Shown: in pieces, positions 10,574 to 23,389 of the stretch | Numbering within the stretch: the stretch's first letter is position 1 | Layout: each line of letters begins with the position of its first letter | Assembly (NCBI GenBank): GCA_031841125.1 | Contig: CM063107.1 | Location: 26,306,499 to 26,370,498, forward strand | From: Acanthococcus lagerstroemiae | Taxonomy: Eukaryota; Arthropoda; Insecta; Hemiptera; Eriococcidae | Direction: 5' to 3' | Length of the DNA stretch: 64,000 bases | Notes under the pieces: model-generated | Told to the model about the DNA's origin: nothing | The model's database searches: none | The model's input: only the letters and a program-made list of their open reading frames with translations | Program-made: the position numbers and the translations under genes

Positions 10574-13065
10574 TATGTATAATTGTAGGGGGATGGTAGA
10601 GGAAGATAGGATATACGAATTTGAAAAGGAGATATAAAAAATAAAATGGGATACAATAGGATTAGGGGAAGTCAGGAAATGGGGAGAGAACTGACACAAA
10701 TAAAAAACGGAAATTTCATGTATTATTATAGGGAGACAAGAGGGTACAGGGGAGTAGGGTTTCATATCCGAAAATCAATAATGAGAAAAATTACAGAAAT
10801 TCGAGGAGTCTCTGAACGGATTTGCGACCTCATACTCTCAGTGGGAGAAAAAGTCAATGAATAGATGGTCCAAATATATGTCCCAACAATGGAGGCTAAG
10901 GAAGGGGAAAGGGAGGAGTTCTATGCAAAGCTGGTAGAGCTTTTGGAGCAAAACAAGGAATATTATACAATGATAACGGGGGACTGGAACGCGAAAATTG
11001 GCGGAAACGAGGAAGGGTTGGGAATCTTGGGTAAATATTGTGAGGGAATGAAAAACAAAAATGGAGAAGGATTAATAGAATTTGCATCCCAGTAAATTCT
11101 TAAAATAGCAAATACTTTCTACAAAAAAAAGGCAAGCCAAAAGATTCACATGGATATTCCCCGATCAAAAAAAACCGGAAACGAAATAGACCATATTTTA
11201 ACAAATGATACGAAGAAAATACAAGACGTTTTCACATTGACTAATTTCAACTTTTTATCAGGCCACAGAATATCACGAGCAATAAAGATAAGATGAGGAA
11301 ATAAAAACTATCCCATTGCACAGGTACGACAAATATAGGGAAAGAGTCAAAGAAATTATTGAAAGGAGACAAAAAAAATGGAAACTCAGTGCAAGAAAAA
11401 TATAATATGATAGAAGAAGCAATTAAAGAAGGTAACAACGAATGGTGGTTAGAGAAAAAGAAATAGCGGTTGATAAACTAACAGAAAACACCAAAAAGAT
11501 AATCGAAGAAAGGGAGCAACTGCAAAAGAAAAAATGTTTGACACCAAAGGAGAAAATAAAATTTACAGAATTGAAGAAATTAGCCTGACAACAAATTGGT
11601 AAAGTCATAAGATCACTTGATTCAGCGAAAGTGGAAAGCAGTTTGAGAGACAATGGATCTATAAAAATGGCAGCAAAAGAACTGAGCAAAGGGAGAAAGT
11701 TGGTATTGAAAATAGAAAACAAATAAGAGGAGGAAATTAGGGACAGGGGGAAGATTGTGGAAGCAGCTATGCAGTTCTATGAAAAACTGTACGGCAAAGA
11801 AAACAAAAGAGAAAGAAGGGGAACACGAACAAAATGACGAAGATATACCCAAAATATTAAAACCTGAAGTAGACTACGCTCTCAAAAAAGTAAAAAGTAA
11901 TAAAGCTCCAGGCCCTGATGAAATCAGCAATGAAACGCTAAATATACTCATGGAAATATTAATCACCTCACTAACGGAACTATTCAATCAAATGTTAGAG
12001 AAAGAAGAGATACCAAAACAATGGGAAACAGGGGAAATAATTTTACTTCATAAAAAAGGAGATAGAAAAAGCATAGCAAATTAGAGACCAATAAGTTTAA
12101 TACAAAGTTTGAGTAAACTTTTCTCGACCATTGTCAAAAATCGTTTATACAATCACAAATCATAGTCAAGAACAAGCGGGCTTCCGCAAAAATTACTCAA
12201 CAATAAACCAAATCTTCATAGTTAATCAGTTAATTGAAAAAGCCAATGAATACAATCGAGAAGTGCATCTAATGTTGATCGACTTCAACAAAGCCTTTAA
12301 TTTAGTTCTCCACAACTTTTTATAGAAAGCTATGAGAAAACAGGGGGTTGAAGCAAAATGGATTAATGTAGTCCAAAAAATGTACGAAAATGCAAAAGCC
12401 TACATAAAAATGGACAGACAAGGACGGGAGTTTGCAATTCAAAGAGGAGTAGGTCAGGGTGATCCACTATCCCCGAACTTATTCAACTGCATCGTAGAAT
12501 AGATTTTTAGGAACCTAAACTGGGAACAACGGGGGGTAAAAATAGATGGAGACAGGCTGACAAACTTCAGCTCTGGGGATGATATTGTAATTATAGCGGA
12601 AAGTAAAAAGGAACTCCAAAATATGGCAAACGATCTCGCATAAATGAAAGAAAAATAGCAGGACTGTCAATATTGAATATTTGGGACAAACACTCGAAGA
12701 GCAATGGAAAGAAGTACCTTCGGAATCAAAAAGCTAGACAAAATCAAAAACACGGAAATCCGGGAAAAATCAGGACTAAAAAGACATAGGATACACGATC
12801 AAAAAGTTGAAAGCAAAATATGCGGGACATGTAATTATAGGCAAGAGGACAGGTGGAGAGGAAAATTTTGAACTGGATACCAAGAGAAAGGAAGCGCAAC
12901 AGGGAAGACCACAAACAAGATGGAGAGAACAGATAGGTCAAGAGTGGGGACCAACTTGGGAAAGCGAAGCATGAGAGGGAAAATATGGATGGGATGTGTG
13001 GAGGCATTTGCCCAGAAATGGGCCAATACTGGGGAAGCCCCCCCCCCCGACATTCTACCATTTCC
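10574..13065 (+). pseudogene. RTE-like LINE, nearly full-length but dead
   Basis: An apurinic-like endonuclease domain comes first (about 10580-11310). It contains a WD-x-x-G-L-G-E-V-R-like start, MITGDWNAKIGG, NEIDHILTNDTKK and a final SGH where active enzymes have SDH. The RT domain follows (about 11860-12700): NKAPGPDEISNETLN, LLHKKGDRKSIAN, QEQAGFRKNYSTINQ, MLIDFNKAF and RGVGQGDPLSPNLFN. The catalytic block reads FSSGDDIVIIAES where FADD is usual. The C-terminal part (12800-13060) has KLKAKYAGHV and GRPQTRWREQIGQ. More than ten stops or frameshifts break it, and both catalytic motifs are altered, so it cannot encode working enzymes. The order EN-RT-tail and the RGVxQGDPLSPxLFN motif point to the RTE clade. 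A T-rich/ATAAATAAA tail follows at 13128-13160. Confidence 0.85.
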
Positions 13066-13818
13066 CTCTGTTTTGTGTTTCTTTCTTTACACACTACGTA
13101 TTTTCAACCCCCTCATCACAAAAACTTGATTTTTTTTAATAAATGGAGATAAATAAAGAGAAAAACAACCTCCGATTTTCTTCTTGATTTGCCGGTTATA
13201 CTTGCGCACTTCATTGTTTTATAATATTCAATTATTGTCTTTCTCAGACGCAACTACCTACCTACAGTAGCAGGGGAAACTTCTGCTGCAATCTGCCGGA
13301 AAATTGAATTTCAATTTTATATACACTGCACAGCGGAAACATAAAATAAAGGAAAAGTATTTTCTTCATATCGGAAAAATTTCCAGAATTTGAAGGAGAA
13401 AAAAATGACTTAAATTACCATTTTAGGAGAAAAATGATAGCTGACCTAGAATGGAAAAAATGACCAAGTGACCACCCTGGATTTTACTCTGTCAATGAAA
13501 TTTCACCAATTGTTATTAGTTTTCAGATCAAAATAAAAAATTGTAGAAAGTATTACAAAATGATATTATTTTTCCAACTTTTTTGTAGACAGAGGGAGTG
13601 GGAAGAGTTGTTGGCTTGCGATTGTTACGGTGGTGGCCAACTGATTTTCCTGGTGACTTGTCAAGTCACACTCCACCCCTGGATTTTATGCTGAAAAATT
13701 TGTAAAAACCTAGAAAAACTATATCAAAGGTTTCAACAATCTAATGTGTTTTTTTTTAACACTTAAAATCGGAACCTTACACAGAACCCACCAACTTCAA
13801 TGTTTACTCGTTCTTAAC
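13066..13818. other. Non-coding AT-rich DNA up to the gap
   Basis: No gene is supported. It begins with a C-run and T-rich LINE tail. The rest is non-repetitive by eye. Apparent open frames running into the N stretch are artefacts. Confidence 0.6.
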
Positions 13819-14318
13819 NNNNNNNNNNNNNNNNNNNNNNNNNNNNNNNNNNNNNNNNNNNNNNNNNNNNNNNNNNNNNNNNNNNNNNNNNNNNNNNNNN
13901 NNNNNNNNNNNNNNNNNNNNNNNNNNNNNNNNNNNNNNNNNNNNNNNNNNNNNNNNNNNNNNNNNNNNNNNNNNNNNNNNNNNNNNNNNNNNNNNNNNNN
14001 NNNNNNNNNNNNNNNNNNNNNNNNNNNNNNNNNNNNNNNNNNNNNNNNNNNNNNNNNNNNNNNNNNNNNNNNNNNNNNNNNNNNNNNNNNNNNNNNNNNN
14101 NNNNNNNNNNNNNNNNNNNNNNNNNNNNNNNNNNNNNNNNNNNNNNNNNNNNNNNNNNNNNNNNNNNNNNNNNNNNNNNNNNNNNNNNNNNNNNNNNNNN
14201 NNNNNNNNNNNNNNNNNNNNNNNNNNNNNNNNNNNNNNNNNNNNNNNNNNNNNNNNNNNNNNNNNNNNNNNNNNNNNNNNNNNNNNNNNNNNNNNNNNNN
14301 NNNNNNNNNNNNNNNNNN
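13819..14318. other. Assembly gap, 500 N
   Basis: Exactly 500 undetermined bases, a conventional fixed-size scaffold gap. The true distance is therefore unknown. The right flank starts with a C-run (14319-14325), a likely reason for assembly failure. Confidence 0.98.
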
Positions 14319-15386
14319 CCCCCCCTCACTTCAGGGTGGCTATCTGCGGTTACGGAAACACCCCAGTAGGCGGAAATATCGAGGCGTGTATTGTCATTCG
14401 AACCTGATCCCAGGGATACGAATTCGAACCACATAACAAAGCGACGTCGAATTTCAATCTTTCGTATCGAAATAATTACACGATTTAAAAGTTTATCCAG
14501 ATAAAGTTACGTTCAGTTGGTAACATGTGTCGCGAATGAAACACTAAGAGATTTATCATTCGTAAAATTCGAAAGCAGATAACATTGTGACGCGTTTATA
14601 CAACATAACGGGTACGGTGACAGTGTTAAATAAGTTTTTGAAATTCGTTCGAACGGACAGATGTGAGCATAATGGTCAGCGGACCGTGTTGCGAGCTCAC
14701 TTCTGTATACGTCACGTCACGGGTTACTCGGGGTAATACAGTAATTCGGCGATGACCGAATAACCCGTCTGCGGAAGGAGACAAGGAGATCACACCCAAG
14801 GGAGGTACGAAAAATATCCGAAGGGAGCCGCGTTATAATTTTTCCTGCCACTGGTTCTTCTTGAGTTACGACCTTACACGACTTCGGCGGTGGAAATGAA
14901 ATAACTTTATACAATAAAATCATTTCAATTCGGTACGTTTATTTTGGTTCAGCTCGGTAGACCGTGTCTTATTGCGTTTCGGTAATGAAGTGGTGGTTTT
15001 TCGTATTCGAAATTTTAATTTAACTTTTTGGGATGGAGGATGGAGTAGCATGCGTGATGTGCGGACGAGATAGCGAGATCACCTCCTATTCATGAAGAGA
15101 AATGTTTGCATAACTGATTTACTAATACTGAATATCGGCGGGTGGAGAAGGGGGTAAGGTTAAAATGGTCGAAGTCTGGCAGTTAGTATACAGAGTGGTA
15201 CAGATCATCACGCAATAAAGGAAAATCCCATAGAGTGCACGTTGATGTGTACCACTGTGGAAAACGTCATAATGGTACATATCAACACGCAACAGTTAAG
15301 AAAACGGTTTTGCAGAATGAATTTTGTACTTCGTAGTATTCGGTGAAGGACTACGAAGGTTTTTGAAGAATTGTATCAACGATCAT
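14319..15386. other. Non-coding, relatively CpG-containing DNA
   Basis: No supported gene. 14450-15060 looks single-copy. At 15190-15300 the words GGTACAGATCATCACGCAA and GGTACATATCAACACGCAA form a small imperfect duplication, with an inverted relative (TTGATGTGTACC) between them. Confidence 0.5.
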
Positions 15387-17561
15387 CAGGTAAAATGTTC
15401 TCCGAAGAATTTAATCGAAAATCGAGAAAATCTTCGGGAAAATTCTTTGATGACTAGGAATTTCATCTAACATTTTTGGAGAAAACAATTTCGATAATTT
15501 CCGAAGAGTCTCTTCGAACATCTTTAGGAAAAATGTCTAATTTTTCCCAAAGAATTTCTTTAAAAATCTTCGGGAGAATTTTCCGATAATTTTTGAAGAA
15601 TTTCGTGGGAAATATTCTTTGAAAAAATTTCTAACAATTTAAAAAAAATTTCGTAGGAAAATTTTAGAAAAAATTTCCCATAATTTCCGAAGAATCTTAT
15701 AGGAAATCTTTGGAAAAATTTCCAATATTTTCCAAAAAATTTCATCAAAATCATTCGAGTAAATTTTCCGATGATTTTTGAAAAATTTCATGGAAATATT
15801 CGGGGGAAAACTCCGATGGTTTTTGAAGAATTTTTAATAAAACAATCTTCAGGAAAAATGTTCGATCGGGAAATTTCCAATAATTTTTAAAGAATTTCAT
15901 AGGGGATCTTTGAGAAAAATGTCCAATATTTTCCAAAGAATTTCTTAAAAAATCTTCAGGAGAATTTTCCGCTAATTTTTGAAGAATTTCGTATAGGAAA
16001 TATTCGGGGGAAACTCTGACGGTGTGAAGAATTTTATGAAAAATCATCAGAAAGAATGTTCGATGATCCATTTTCGATTCGATTAAATCGAAAATCAGAT
16101 AATAATTATTATGAAAATGGGTAATGAATCCATAATTAATTTCATCTCGGATGAGGCCACGTCATCCCAGCTAACAAGAACCGGTTTAATCCCGCTGGGG
16201 GCAGTGGGTGAAGCTGTGATCCAATCAATTGGACCACGTCATGTTTACAACGGCCCCCACCCCCTCTCTAAACGTCCAAGATCTGAAGTACTCGGGAGAG
16301 GTGAATTTGCCCGACAGTCAGTTTTTGCGCGCTGTACACGTGACTTTGATTGTGATTCATTGTGTTTGTTGTTATTCTAAGTCGTGAAGAACCATATCCG
16401 TTTATTTTACAAATCGTATTACATGAGTCTTCTGCCCTTCTTGGTTACAATCTTGAGGAAAGCGATCCTCCAAATTTGAGAAAGAATAATATTGTCCTCT
16501 TTGTGGGTCCCTCATAAGAAAAATTTCGATAATTCATAAACTGACTGCTTTACCTTTAATAGTACCTTGTCACCGATGGACATAATAAAATTTTTCGGAA
16601 AACATTGAACGTTTCTCTCTAAGATCTCCTATGGAATTTCTTAAAATTCATTGGAAATTTCCTGAAGATTTTCGATGAGATTCTTCGCAGATCATCGAAC
16701 ATTTTTTCTGACAATTTTTCATAAAATTCTTAAAAACCATCGGAGTTTTCCCCCGAATATTTCCGATGAAATTCTTTATAAATAACCAGAAAATTTTCCT
16801 GAAGTCGGAAAACATTGGACATTTTTTAAAAAGATTTCCGAAACAAATCTTTGGAAATTATCAGAATTTTTTTCCGAAAAGTTTTGATGAAATTTCTTAA
16901 AATCATCGGATATTGTTCCCGAAGATTCTCGATGAGATTCTTCGGAGATCATCGAACATTTTTCTTAAGATTGTTTTATTAAAAATTCTTCAAAAACCAT
17001 CGAAGTTTTTTCCCGAATATTTCCATGAAATTCTTCAAAAATCATCGGAAAATTTTCTCGGAGGATTTTGATGAAATTTTTTGGAAAATATTGGAAATTT
17101 TCCCAAAGAATTCCTATGAGATTCTTCGGAAAACATTGGAAATTTTTTTAAAAGATTTCCGATACAAATCTTTGGAAATTATCGGAATTTTTTTCCGAAA
17201 AGTTTTCATGAAATTTCTTAAAATCATCGGATATTGTTCCCGAAGATTCTCGATGAAATTCTTCGGAAATCATCGAACTCTCTTCCTGATGATTTTTCAT
17301 AAAATTCTTCAACCCATCAGAGTTCCCCCGAATATTTCCAACGAAATTCTTCAAAAATTATCGGAAAATTCTACCGAAGATTTTTAAAGAAATTCTTTGG
17401 AAAACATTGGACATTTTTCCTAAAGATGTTCGAAAAGATTCTTCGGAAATTATCGGAATTGTTTTCTCCAAAAATGTTAAATGAAATTCCTAGTCATCAA
17501 AGAATTTTTCCGAAGATTTTTCTCGATTTTCGATTAAATTCTTCGGAGAACATTTTACCTG
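15387..17561. repeat. Large inverted repeat of degenerate satellite units
   Basis: The left arm starts at 15387 (CAGGTAAAATGTTCTCCGAA) and matches the reverse complement of the right arm, which ends at 17561. In the outermost ~150 bases only about seven differences are visible. The arms (about 15387-16060 and 16600-17561) are built from roughly 45-60-bp degenerate units rich in CCGAAGAATTTCAT, AATCTTCGGGAAAATT and CCAATATTTTCCAAAG. Unit order is partly conserved between arms, though the right arm has extra units. About 500 bp of unrelated DNA separates the arms. Open frames inside the arms only reflect the unit sequence. It could be a foldback transposon or an inverted duplication of a satellite block. 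Confidence 0.85.
16090..16600. other. Unique spacer between satellite arms
   Basis: A segment unlike the flanking satellite, with normal base composition and an open frame 16111-16380 (+). The frame has no recognisable domain and I do not call it a gene. It starts beside a small palindrome (ATTTTCGATT ... AAATCGAAAAT near 16070-16096). Confidence 0.55.
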
Positions 17562-20500
17562 CAGTGAAAAGGAAAAAATTGTCAGCAAGGGTTTTACAGC
17601 TGGAATGTGTTTAGAACAGTGTCCATAATACGTAGTTAAAAGCCCTCAGGCTCTCACCCCCAACCCGTCTGCTTCCTCCTGGGGGGGGGGGACAGAAAAT
17701 TAGAAATTTCTATTTCTTATTCAACTATTTCGACGTTTTTCCGAAGAATGAAGCATGTTATGGAAAAAATATACCAGACAAAAAATGTTACTCGTTAAAT
17801 TGCCTAAAAAAAAGGTTCTTACAAAAGATTGCCTAAGTGGTACAGATAAGCGCCAAAGTTACATGTCGCTTGCTGCTGTTTTCAAGACAATGTGCCTTCC
17901 TAATGGTTTCGGATTTGTGCGTATGTATACATGATTTTCGGGATACACCGTTCTAAACGCATTCCAGCAGTAAAACCTTTGCTTACAACTTTTTTATTTT
18001 CAATTCCGTATTCCTCCTAAGCTAGAGAAGAGACGACGGAGGGAGCCAGCCAATAATATCGTCCTCAGAAAATCCCTAAGGACGAAGAGGGGTCTTGACT
18101 CTTTCCTTACTTCGAATTTTTGGGAAAATTCATATTATCAGTCTCAGAAAATAATTTTTTTTTAATGGAAAAAATAATGGTGTTTATTAATGTTTACCTC
18201 TTTCCCGTCAATGCTTCAATTAACATGAAATGTATAGGGGAGGGTCGGGCATTGGGAACCACCTACGTTTGGGTTCAAATTTAGAAAAAACTATTCACGG
18301 ACATCGCATGGACATTACTTTAATTTAAAGAATAAACCTTTCTGTTTTCAAATATGAGCTTTAAAATTTTTTTAAAACATTTTAAAGAACTTTTTTTTCT
18401 TAAATTTTCCCAAGACCCTGAAAAGAGTCTACTTGTTACGTAAAAAATAATTCTAAGAAGCTACTACGAAAAAAGTCGATTTATTTACTACGAAAAAATT
18501 TGATTTATTATGTAAAAAATAATTTTAAGAAGTTACGCAGAAGTCGCGTATGTAGAAGCCTATTCCATTAAATCCGGAGCACTCCTCGTGTGCCCATTTC
18601 AAACACAGACTGCATTGGAGCCTAATTTCATTATTCGATTCGGAGCTGTGTTACAAACCAGAAATCAGTAAAACTAGACAAAATTTTTCGCTTCGATAGG
18701 GAAAAAAAAACCTTCACTCTAACTGTAATAGGTAAGAAATCATTTGAGTTCTAATTTTTGTGTTTCGAGAATTTTTCGGTACAGACTGAATATCTTTACC
18801 AAACAGCAGTGTTACCAACCTTTCATCATGATTACTAAAGCCATAAAACCGAATTTTCTTCAAGTCCGGGTAGTTCCAAATGCCCGACTTTCGCCACTAC
18901 CATATTTTTGGACAAAAAAACAAACAAAAATCCTCATGTGTACACCGTATTTTTGGGCAGAGGTAGTAAAACATAAAAGCAGACTTAGAGAGGCTTGAAG
19001 GTGTTAAATCAATTTTTGGATTATCGAGCTATATGTTTGTGTTAGATCACCGGGTATGGTACTCCCGCCCCTGATTTTTAACAAACTAATTTGATTTTCA
19101 CCCCCTCCCCCAGTAACTGATCATAGAGTGGCTTCCTCTCTCCCATCCCCGCGTGGCTTCACCCGTAGGTGCAAGCTACAGAACACGGACCCCTTTCAAA
19201 CGAATATTGAACCAATAGCCGCTAACAAATTTCAATCCTTGTTCGAGGTATTTAATAAATTGACGGTCAATTTCACAAGATTAGCGGTACGATCGTCACA
19301 CCATCATACCAATAAAGCAACGCGGTTTTTTTCGATTACACGGAATAACGTGGACCATTATCCGGTACGCGGTTTTGCGATCCGTATTTACATAAATCGT
19401 ATCCATATTACGATTGTTTATTTACTAACCGCGTTTCCAGCATCAGCTTCCATGGAGTACTCGTCGGTGTAAATAAATGTAAGGGAGAACCCTTCGCTTC
19501 GGTTTGGCGTATTAACAAGGGACTCGTTAATTTTGGCTTGTGACAGGGTATATAAATTGATAATAAAAAGGGATTTCCTTTTTTTAATTTTTTCGAATTA
19601 CATTACACGCAAATATTACAACGTTCATTCCGAAGAAGTTGAGCCTGCGTTTGCTGATGCACATCAACCCTTTTAAGGGGTGGAACCCATTGTGCGGCGC
19701 GTGGATACTGTGAGCCCGAAGAGGTAAAAGACTCGGTGTATTTTATCGCTCATAAAGCGAGCGTTCTAAATTGCGTCGCAGCATTCTATGCTCAGAATGC
19801 TTTGAGAATCTTCAAACTGAAAAATCAGGCACGAATACTCAACGGGCGGCAGATCCATCGGCGGCGAACTTTCAAAATTTCATGGGTCGCAAACAGTTCT
19901 AGCAAGTAGAACAACAGATACCTTCTTCTCATGTGCTCCCTCTCGACAGAAACAGCCTTTAACCATATTTTTTCTGTGGATACCACAACTGCCCTCTACT
20001 ATTACCTAATGGTACCATTTTTCTGTCTATTTCCAGTCGTGAGAAGGGGAAAAAAATCACAGATAGAAAACTTTTCAAAATTTCACTATAACTCAGCTCC
20101 TTCAAAAGTAAGAGTATACAAACATATCTGCATATTATCGGGGTCGATTGCCTACTTAGCAGGTGAGGAAAGTCATTGCAAAAGAGACACCCTGTATATC
20201 TCCGTTTTGAAAAACGCTGTGTTTGTTATATTCAACTTTCTACTTCTACTTTACTTCTTCCATCTTAAGTTTGCCTGATCTTCTACCAAATATTACATGC
20301 AAGTTTTTTTTTTAAAAGATAAAATATGGGTCATTCTTCAAAAATGTTGATATTTCAGGTGTGTTTTTTCATGGAGGAAAGTGGGGATATTTGAATTTCT
20401 TTCAATGGGAGTCGTTGAGAGGCGTTCTGTATCACATATTGGTAAGATTGGGCTGACACTGAGGGGATTCTGTATTATAGCAATCAAAATCACGAATACC

Positions 20501-21365
20501 ATACCAAAGGACACATGAAAAAGTCCATGCTGAAAGACAACAGCAAACAGAAGGTGTTCTGCAGTCGATTAGTAGATTCCAAAACATAAAATTGTACGGC
20601 GAGTTGATAAAGACATACTAACCCATTAATTAGATGTAATTATGTTTGGATGATGAATGGCTATCGTTGCATCAAGATGACCATGCCGAAAGACACTTTT
20701 TTTTTCAACTCTTAATTTTAGACAATAATACGCGAAAGCACGAGTCTCGTCACAAAAAAAACAAACAAAACGGAATTTGATATACGGACCTTATTGCTCT
20801 GGTAAGAAAGAGCCATGCCGAAAGACAAAAATCGAGGGACAATTTTCAAGGTTGGCAGCACTGACTCTCATCTGTGAAGACGCAATTTTCACGTTACCAA
20901 CTCATTCATACTTTTATCTAGAGTAGTATTATTTTGCCAGTTTGTTCTAGTTTGAAAATTTAAAAAAAAGTAGTAAATAATAAAAATTGTTACGAGGGCA
21001 GCCATGCTGACGAACATTTTAGCATTTTTAATCTAATTGTGACCCATTAAGTGGATCAAATTTTCTTTTGAAAGCTTGAAAAAGTAGAACTGAGTTATAT
21101 CTATCAACGAAGGAAAACAAATGCCCGTATCATTCATAACTTGTGAGATAACCAAGAAGATTGGAGTTTAGAGTGTACTTTTTTCTTATTTTCGTTTTTT
21201 TATAATTTCGTTTACAATGTTTTTTAAAAATAAACGTTTGTGGAATTATAAGCTAAAGATTAAAAGCCGGGTATTTTACTTTTTCATATAAATTTTACCC
21301 CCTCCCCTCCCCCCTCTATAGATCAGCCCCTCCCAGAGGTAATTCGTGGTTGCACCTGTAGTTAC
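17562..21365. other. Non-coding stretch with minor repeats
   Basis: No supported gene. The G-run at 17682-17691 is homopolymeric. 18436-18536 contains a short duplicated unit (TACGTAAAAAATAATTCTAA and its relative ~74 bp later). 19100-19900 looks single-copy and CpG-containing. In 20480-20830 the phrase CATGCCGAAAGACA or a close variant appears three times. Open frames at 19128-19472 and 19931-20278 show no domain, signal or splice context that I can defend. Confidence 0.5.
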
Positions 21366-22085
21366 CTGCTTAAGACTCTTAAATTGATTTAAGAATTTTG
21401 TACACTCATCCAGATGGGTTAGTACACTGTGACAGTCTTAAATGTCTCGTCTAAGATTTTTGAAACACAGTTCTATATTCTTTAAAATTTATTAAGACAA
21501 ATTTATGAAACGTTAACACTCTTCTGGACTAATTCAAGACTATCGCAGGCGTGATACGAGATTTCTTCAAGATTCAGGATTTCCTTGGGATAATTTGAGA
21601 TTTACAAGACATTTCTTTAACTCACAAAAATATTTTTTTTTTTTTTGACTAGCAATCTGCTTAAGACGCCGACAAATTAATTTCAAATGTTTAGAGGCTC
21701 ACCCAGACGGGTTAGACTTCCTAAGACTCTTCTGGATTTCTGAAGCAAAGTTTTAGCTCCTTTAAGATTCTTCAAAACATGTTTAAGACTCATTAACACA
21801 CTTCCGGACTAATTCTAACTTTCAAGTCTCAGGATTTTTGGGGATTTTTCGAGGTTTTTCAGACTTTATTTACTCACTAAGATTTTTTCAGACCATTACC
21901 TATTTAATACTTTTTAATTGATTTCAGACTTTTGAAGACTCCTCCAAACGCATTAAGAAAGGCTCCTTGACGCTTTTTAAGACTTTTAAAAAGTTATTTA
22001 AGCCTCTTCAAGGCTTCTGTAAAACTACAGTAAACTTCTCTGAAACTATTCAGAACTTCTTCAACATACTTCTAGACACGTTTAC
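21366..22085 (+). repeat. Degenerate minisatellite (TTAAGACTCTTCAAGAC type)
   Basis: About 700 bp made of imperfect words such as TTAAGACTCTT, TTCTGGACTAATTC and CTCATCCAGATGGGTTAG with poor periodicity. The same word family occurs on the opposite strand at 8140-8480 and 50975-51600, and on this strand at 44070-44240. No coding potential. Confidence 0.55.
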
Positions 22086-22596
22086 ACTTACTTTCATAAG
22101 AGTGGTTGAGTGGTATATTGTAGTTTTTAACCACAACTTAATTTCTATCTGCTGGTGGTGAGGGGGAGGAGCAGTGGGGGTTCAAGCCTTAAGTACGCCT
22201 TCTTGCCCCCTACTCTATGTAAAATTAAATCGTAAGACTGTTTTCACGTGATGACAAATATCTCTCAGACTTTAAACGACACTGGACGAAACTTCGCAAA
22301 AAAGATGTACTTGGGTAGTTCTTTCGATAGCTTGCCCTCAGTGTTACCGAATAAAAAACGCAAAATAGAAAAAAAAGCAATAGTGCATATTGCTCCATGC
22401 GTCATTTTGCCCCCCCCCCCACCCCGTACTTTACAAGTATGGCCTGTATTCAGAACGGAAGAAGCTACAAGTCCTCGAGGTTTGCAAATAGCAAACTTTC
22501 ATTGCGAGTCTGCTAACTCATTTTAATTTAGAATTTTTTCTAAATTAACCAGTAGGTAGTGCATTGAAAAAGTAAAAGAAATTTACTGAACTAACT
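22086..22596. other. Non-coding
   Basis: No gene seen. It contains a G-rich patch (22157-22180) and a C-run (22409-22421), which recall edges of hAT-like elements, but no pairs of ends were found. Confidence 0.45.
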
Positions 22597-23226
22597 TGCC
22601 TATTTTTGACGTTGAAAGGGCCGCATTAGTTTTAAATAGCTAATTATAAAATTTGGGTAAAATTGTTTTCGTGCACTACATTCAGTTTTTGCAGCTTCCT
22701 CAATTTTTGAGGCAGGCACCAGGCAGTGGTAGTAAATTTTGCTTCTCTTTCAAAGTAGCAGCGGTTCTATCTTTGATGAGGAACAAAATTTATTTAAATA
22801 TTTTTTAATTTTCCTAAATTTCATGAAATTTTTAAAATTTGGAAGCAATTTTTGTTCGCAATAACTCCTTTACTCCTTTGCAAGTTGTTTTGAAGAGTAG
22901 CAATGGATGTTCAGTGAAAATGAAAAAAATTATTGGTACTACTTGTTGACTAGCTAGGAAATTGAGGGGGCTACAAACATTGAAAATTGTGGGTTTCAAA
23001 AATTGTACTAAAATGTTACGATTAGAATTCTTAGATTTATGTAGCCCCTTTAGTATCAGCGGTAGGCAGTTCTGTTTGGTACATCTTTTTTCACTCTTTC
23101 GATGTTCAACTCCCGGGTTACTTTTGAAACAAATTGAATTGATATGAGAAAAAAGACTCGCAGCAAACTTCACAATTTTTCCAACTTTGAAGACTTACAG
23201 TGCCTTTCATTTTGAGCATAAGCTAT
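22597..23226 (+). repeat. Direct repeat, copy A (empty-site copy)
   Basis: About 630 bp aligned end to end with copy B (24220-24647 plus 25366-25559), clearly the same repeat by eye. It begins GCCTATTTTTGACGTTGAA and ends GAGCATAAGCTAT. A sub-block, 22597-23071, has inverted edges: its start (AAAGGGCCGCATTAG) resembles the reverse complement of GTAGCCCCTTTAGTATC near 23042. It may itself be a TIR-bearing element. It lacks the Harbinger insertion found in copy B at the position equivalent to 23030. Confidence 0.8.
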
Positions 23227-23389
23227 TTTTATTTTAATTTTTTTTTTTTTGTTTTCAAACATGTTGGTACAACATTCATCATCACAGTTCTGAATGCTGA
23301 ATGCACAGAAGCGGCAAGGGGGATTGTTCCTCCCACCTTGTGCCAGCTAGGCCCAAAATTGGGCATATGCCTCCCCTTTCTCCCTTAAA

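Noticed and set aside
13744..14436. Long open frames on both strands across the N gap
   Set aside because: They consist mainly of undetermined bases; the flanking residues carry no domain.
16111..16380. Open frame in the spacer of the satellite palindrome
   Set aside because: No domain, and the surrounding structure suggests non-coding DNA; kept only as a question.
15560..17400. Open frames rich in Phe, Lys, Glu, Ile within the satellite arms
   Set aside because: They mirror the repeat unit on both strands and have no independent support.
19931..20278. 115-codon open frame with hydrophobic segments
   Set aside because: Apparent membrane segments come from T-rich codons; nothing else supports a gene.
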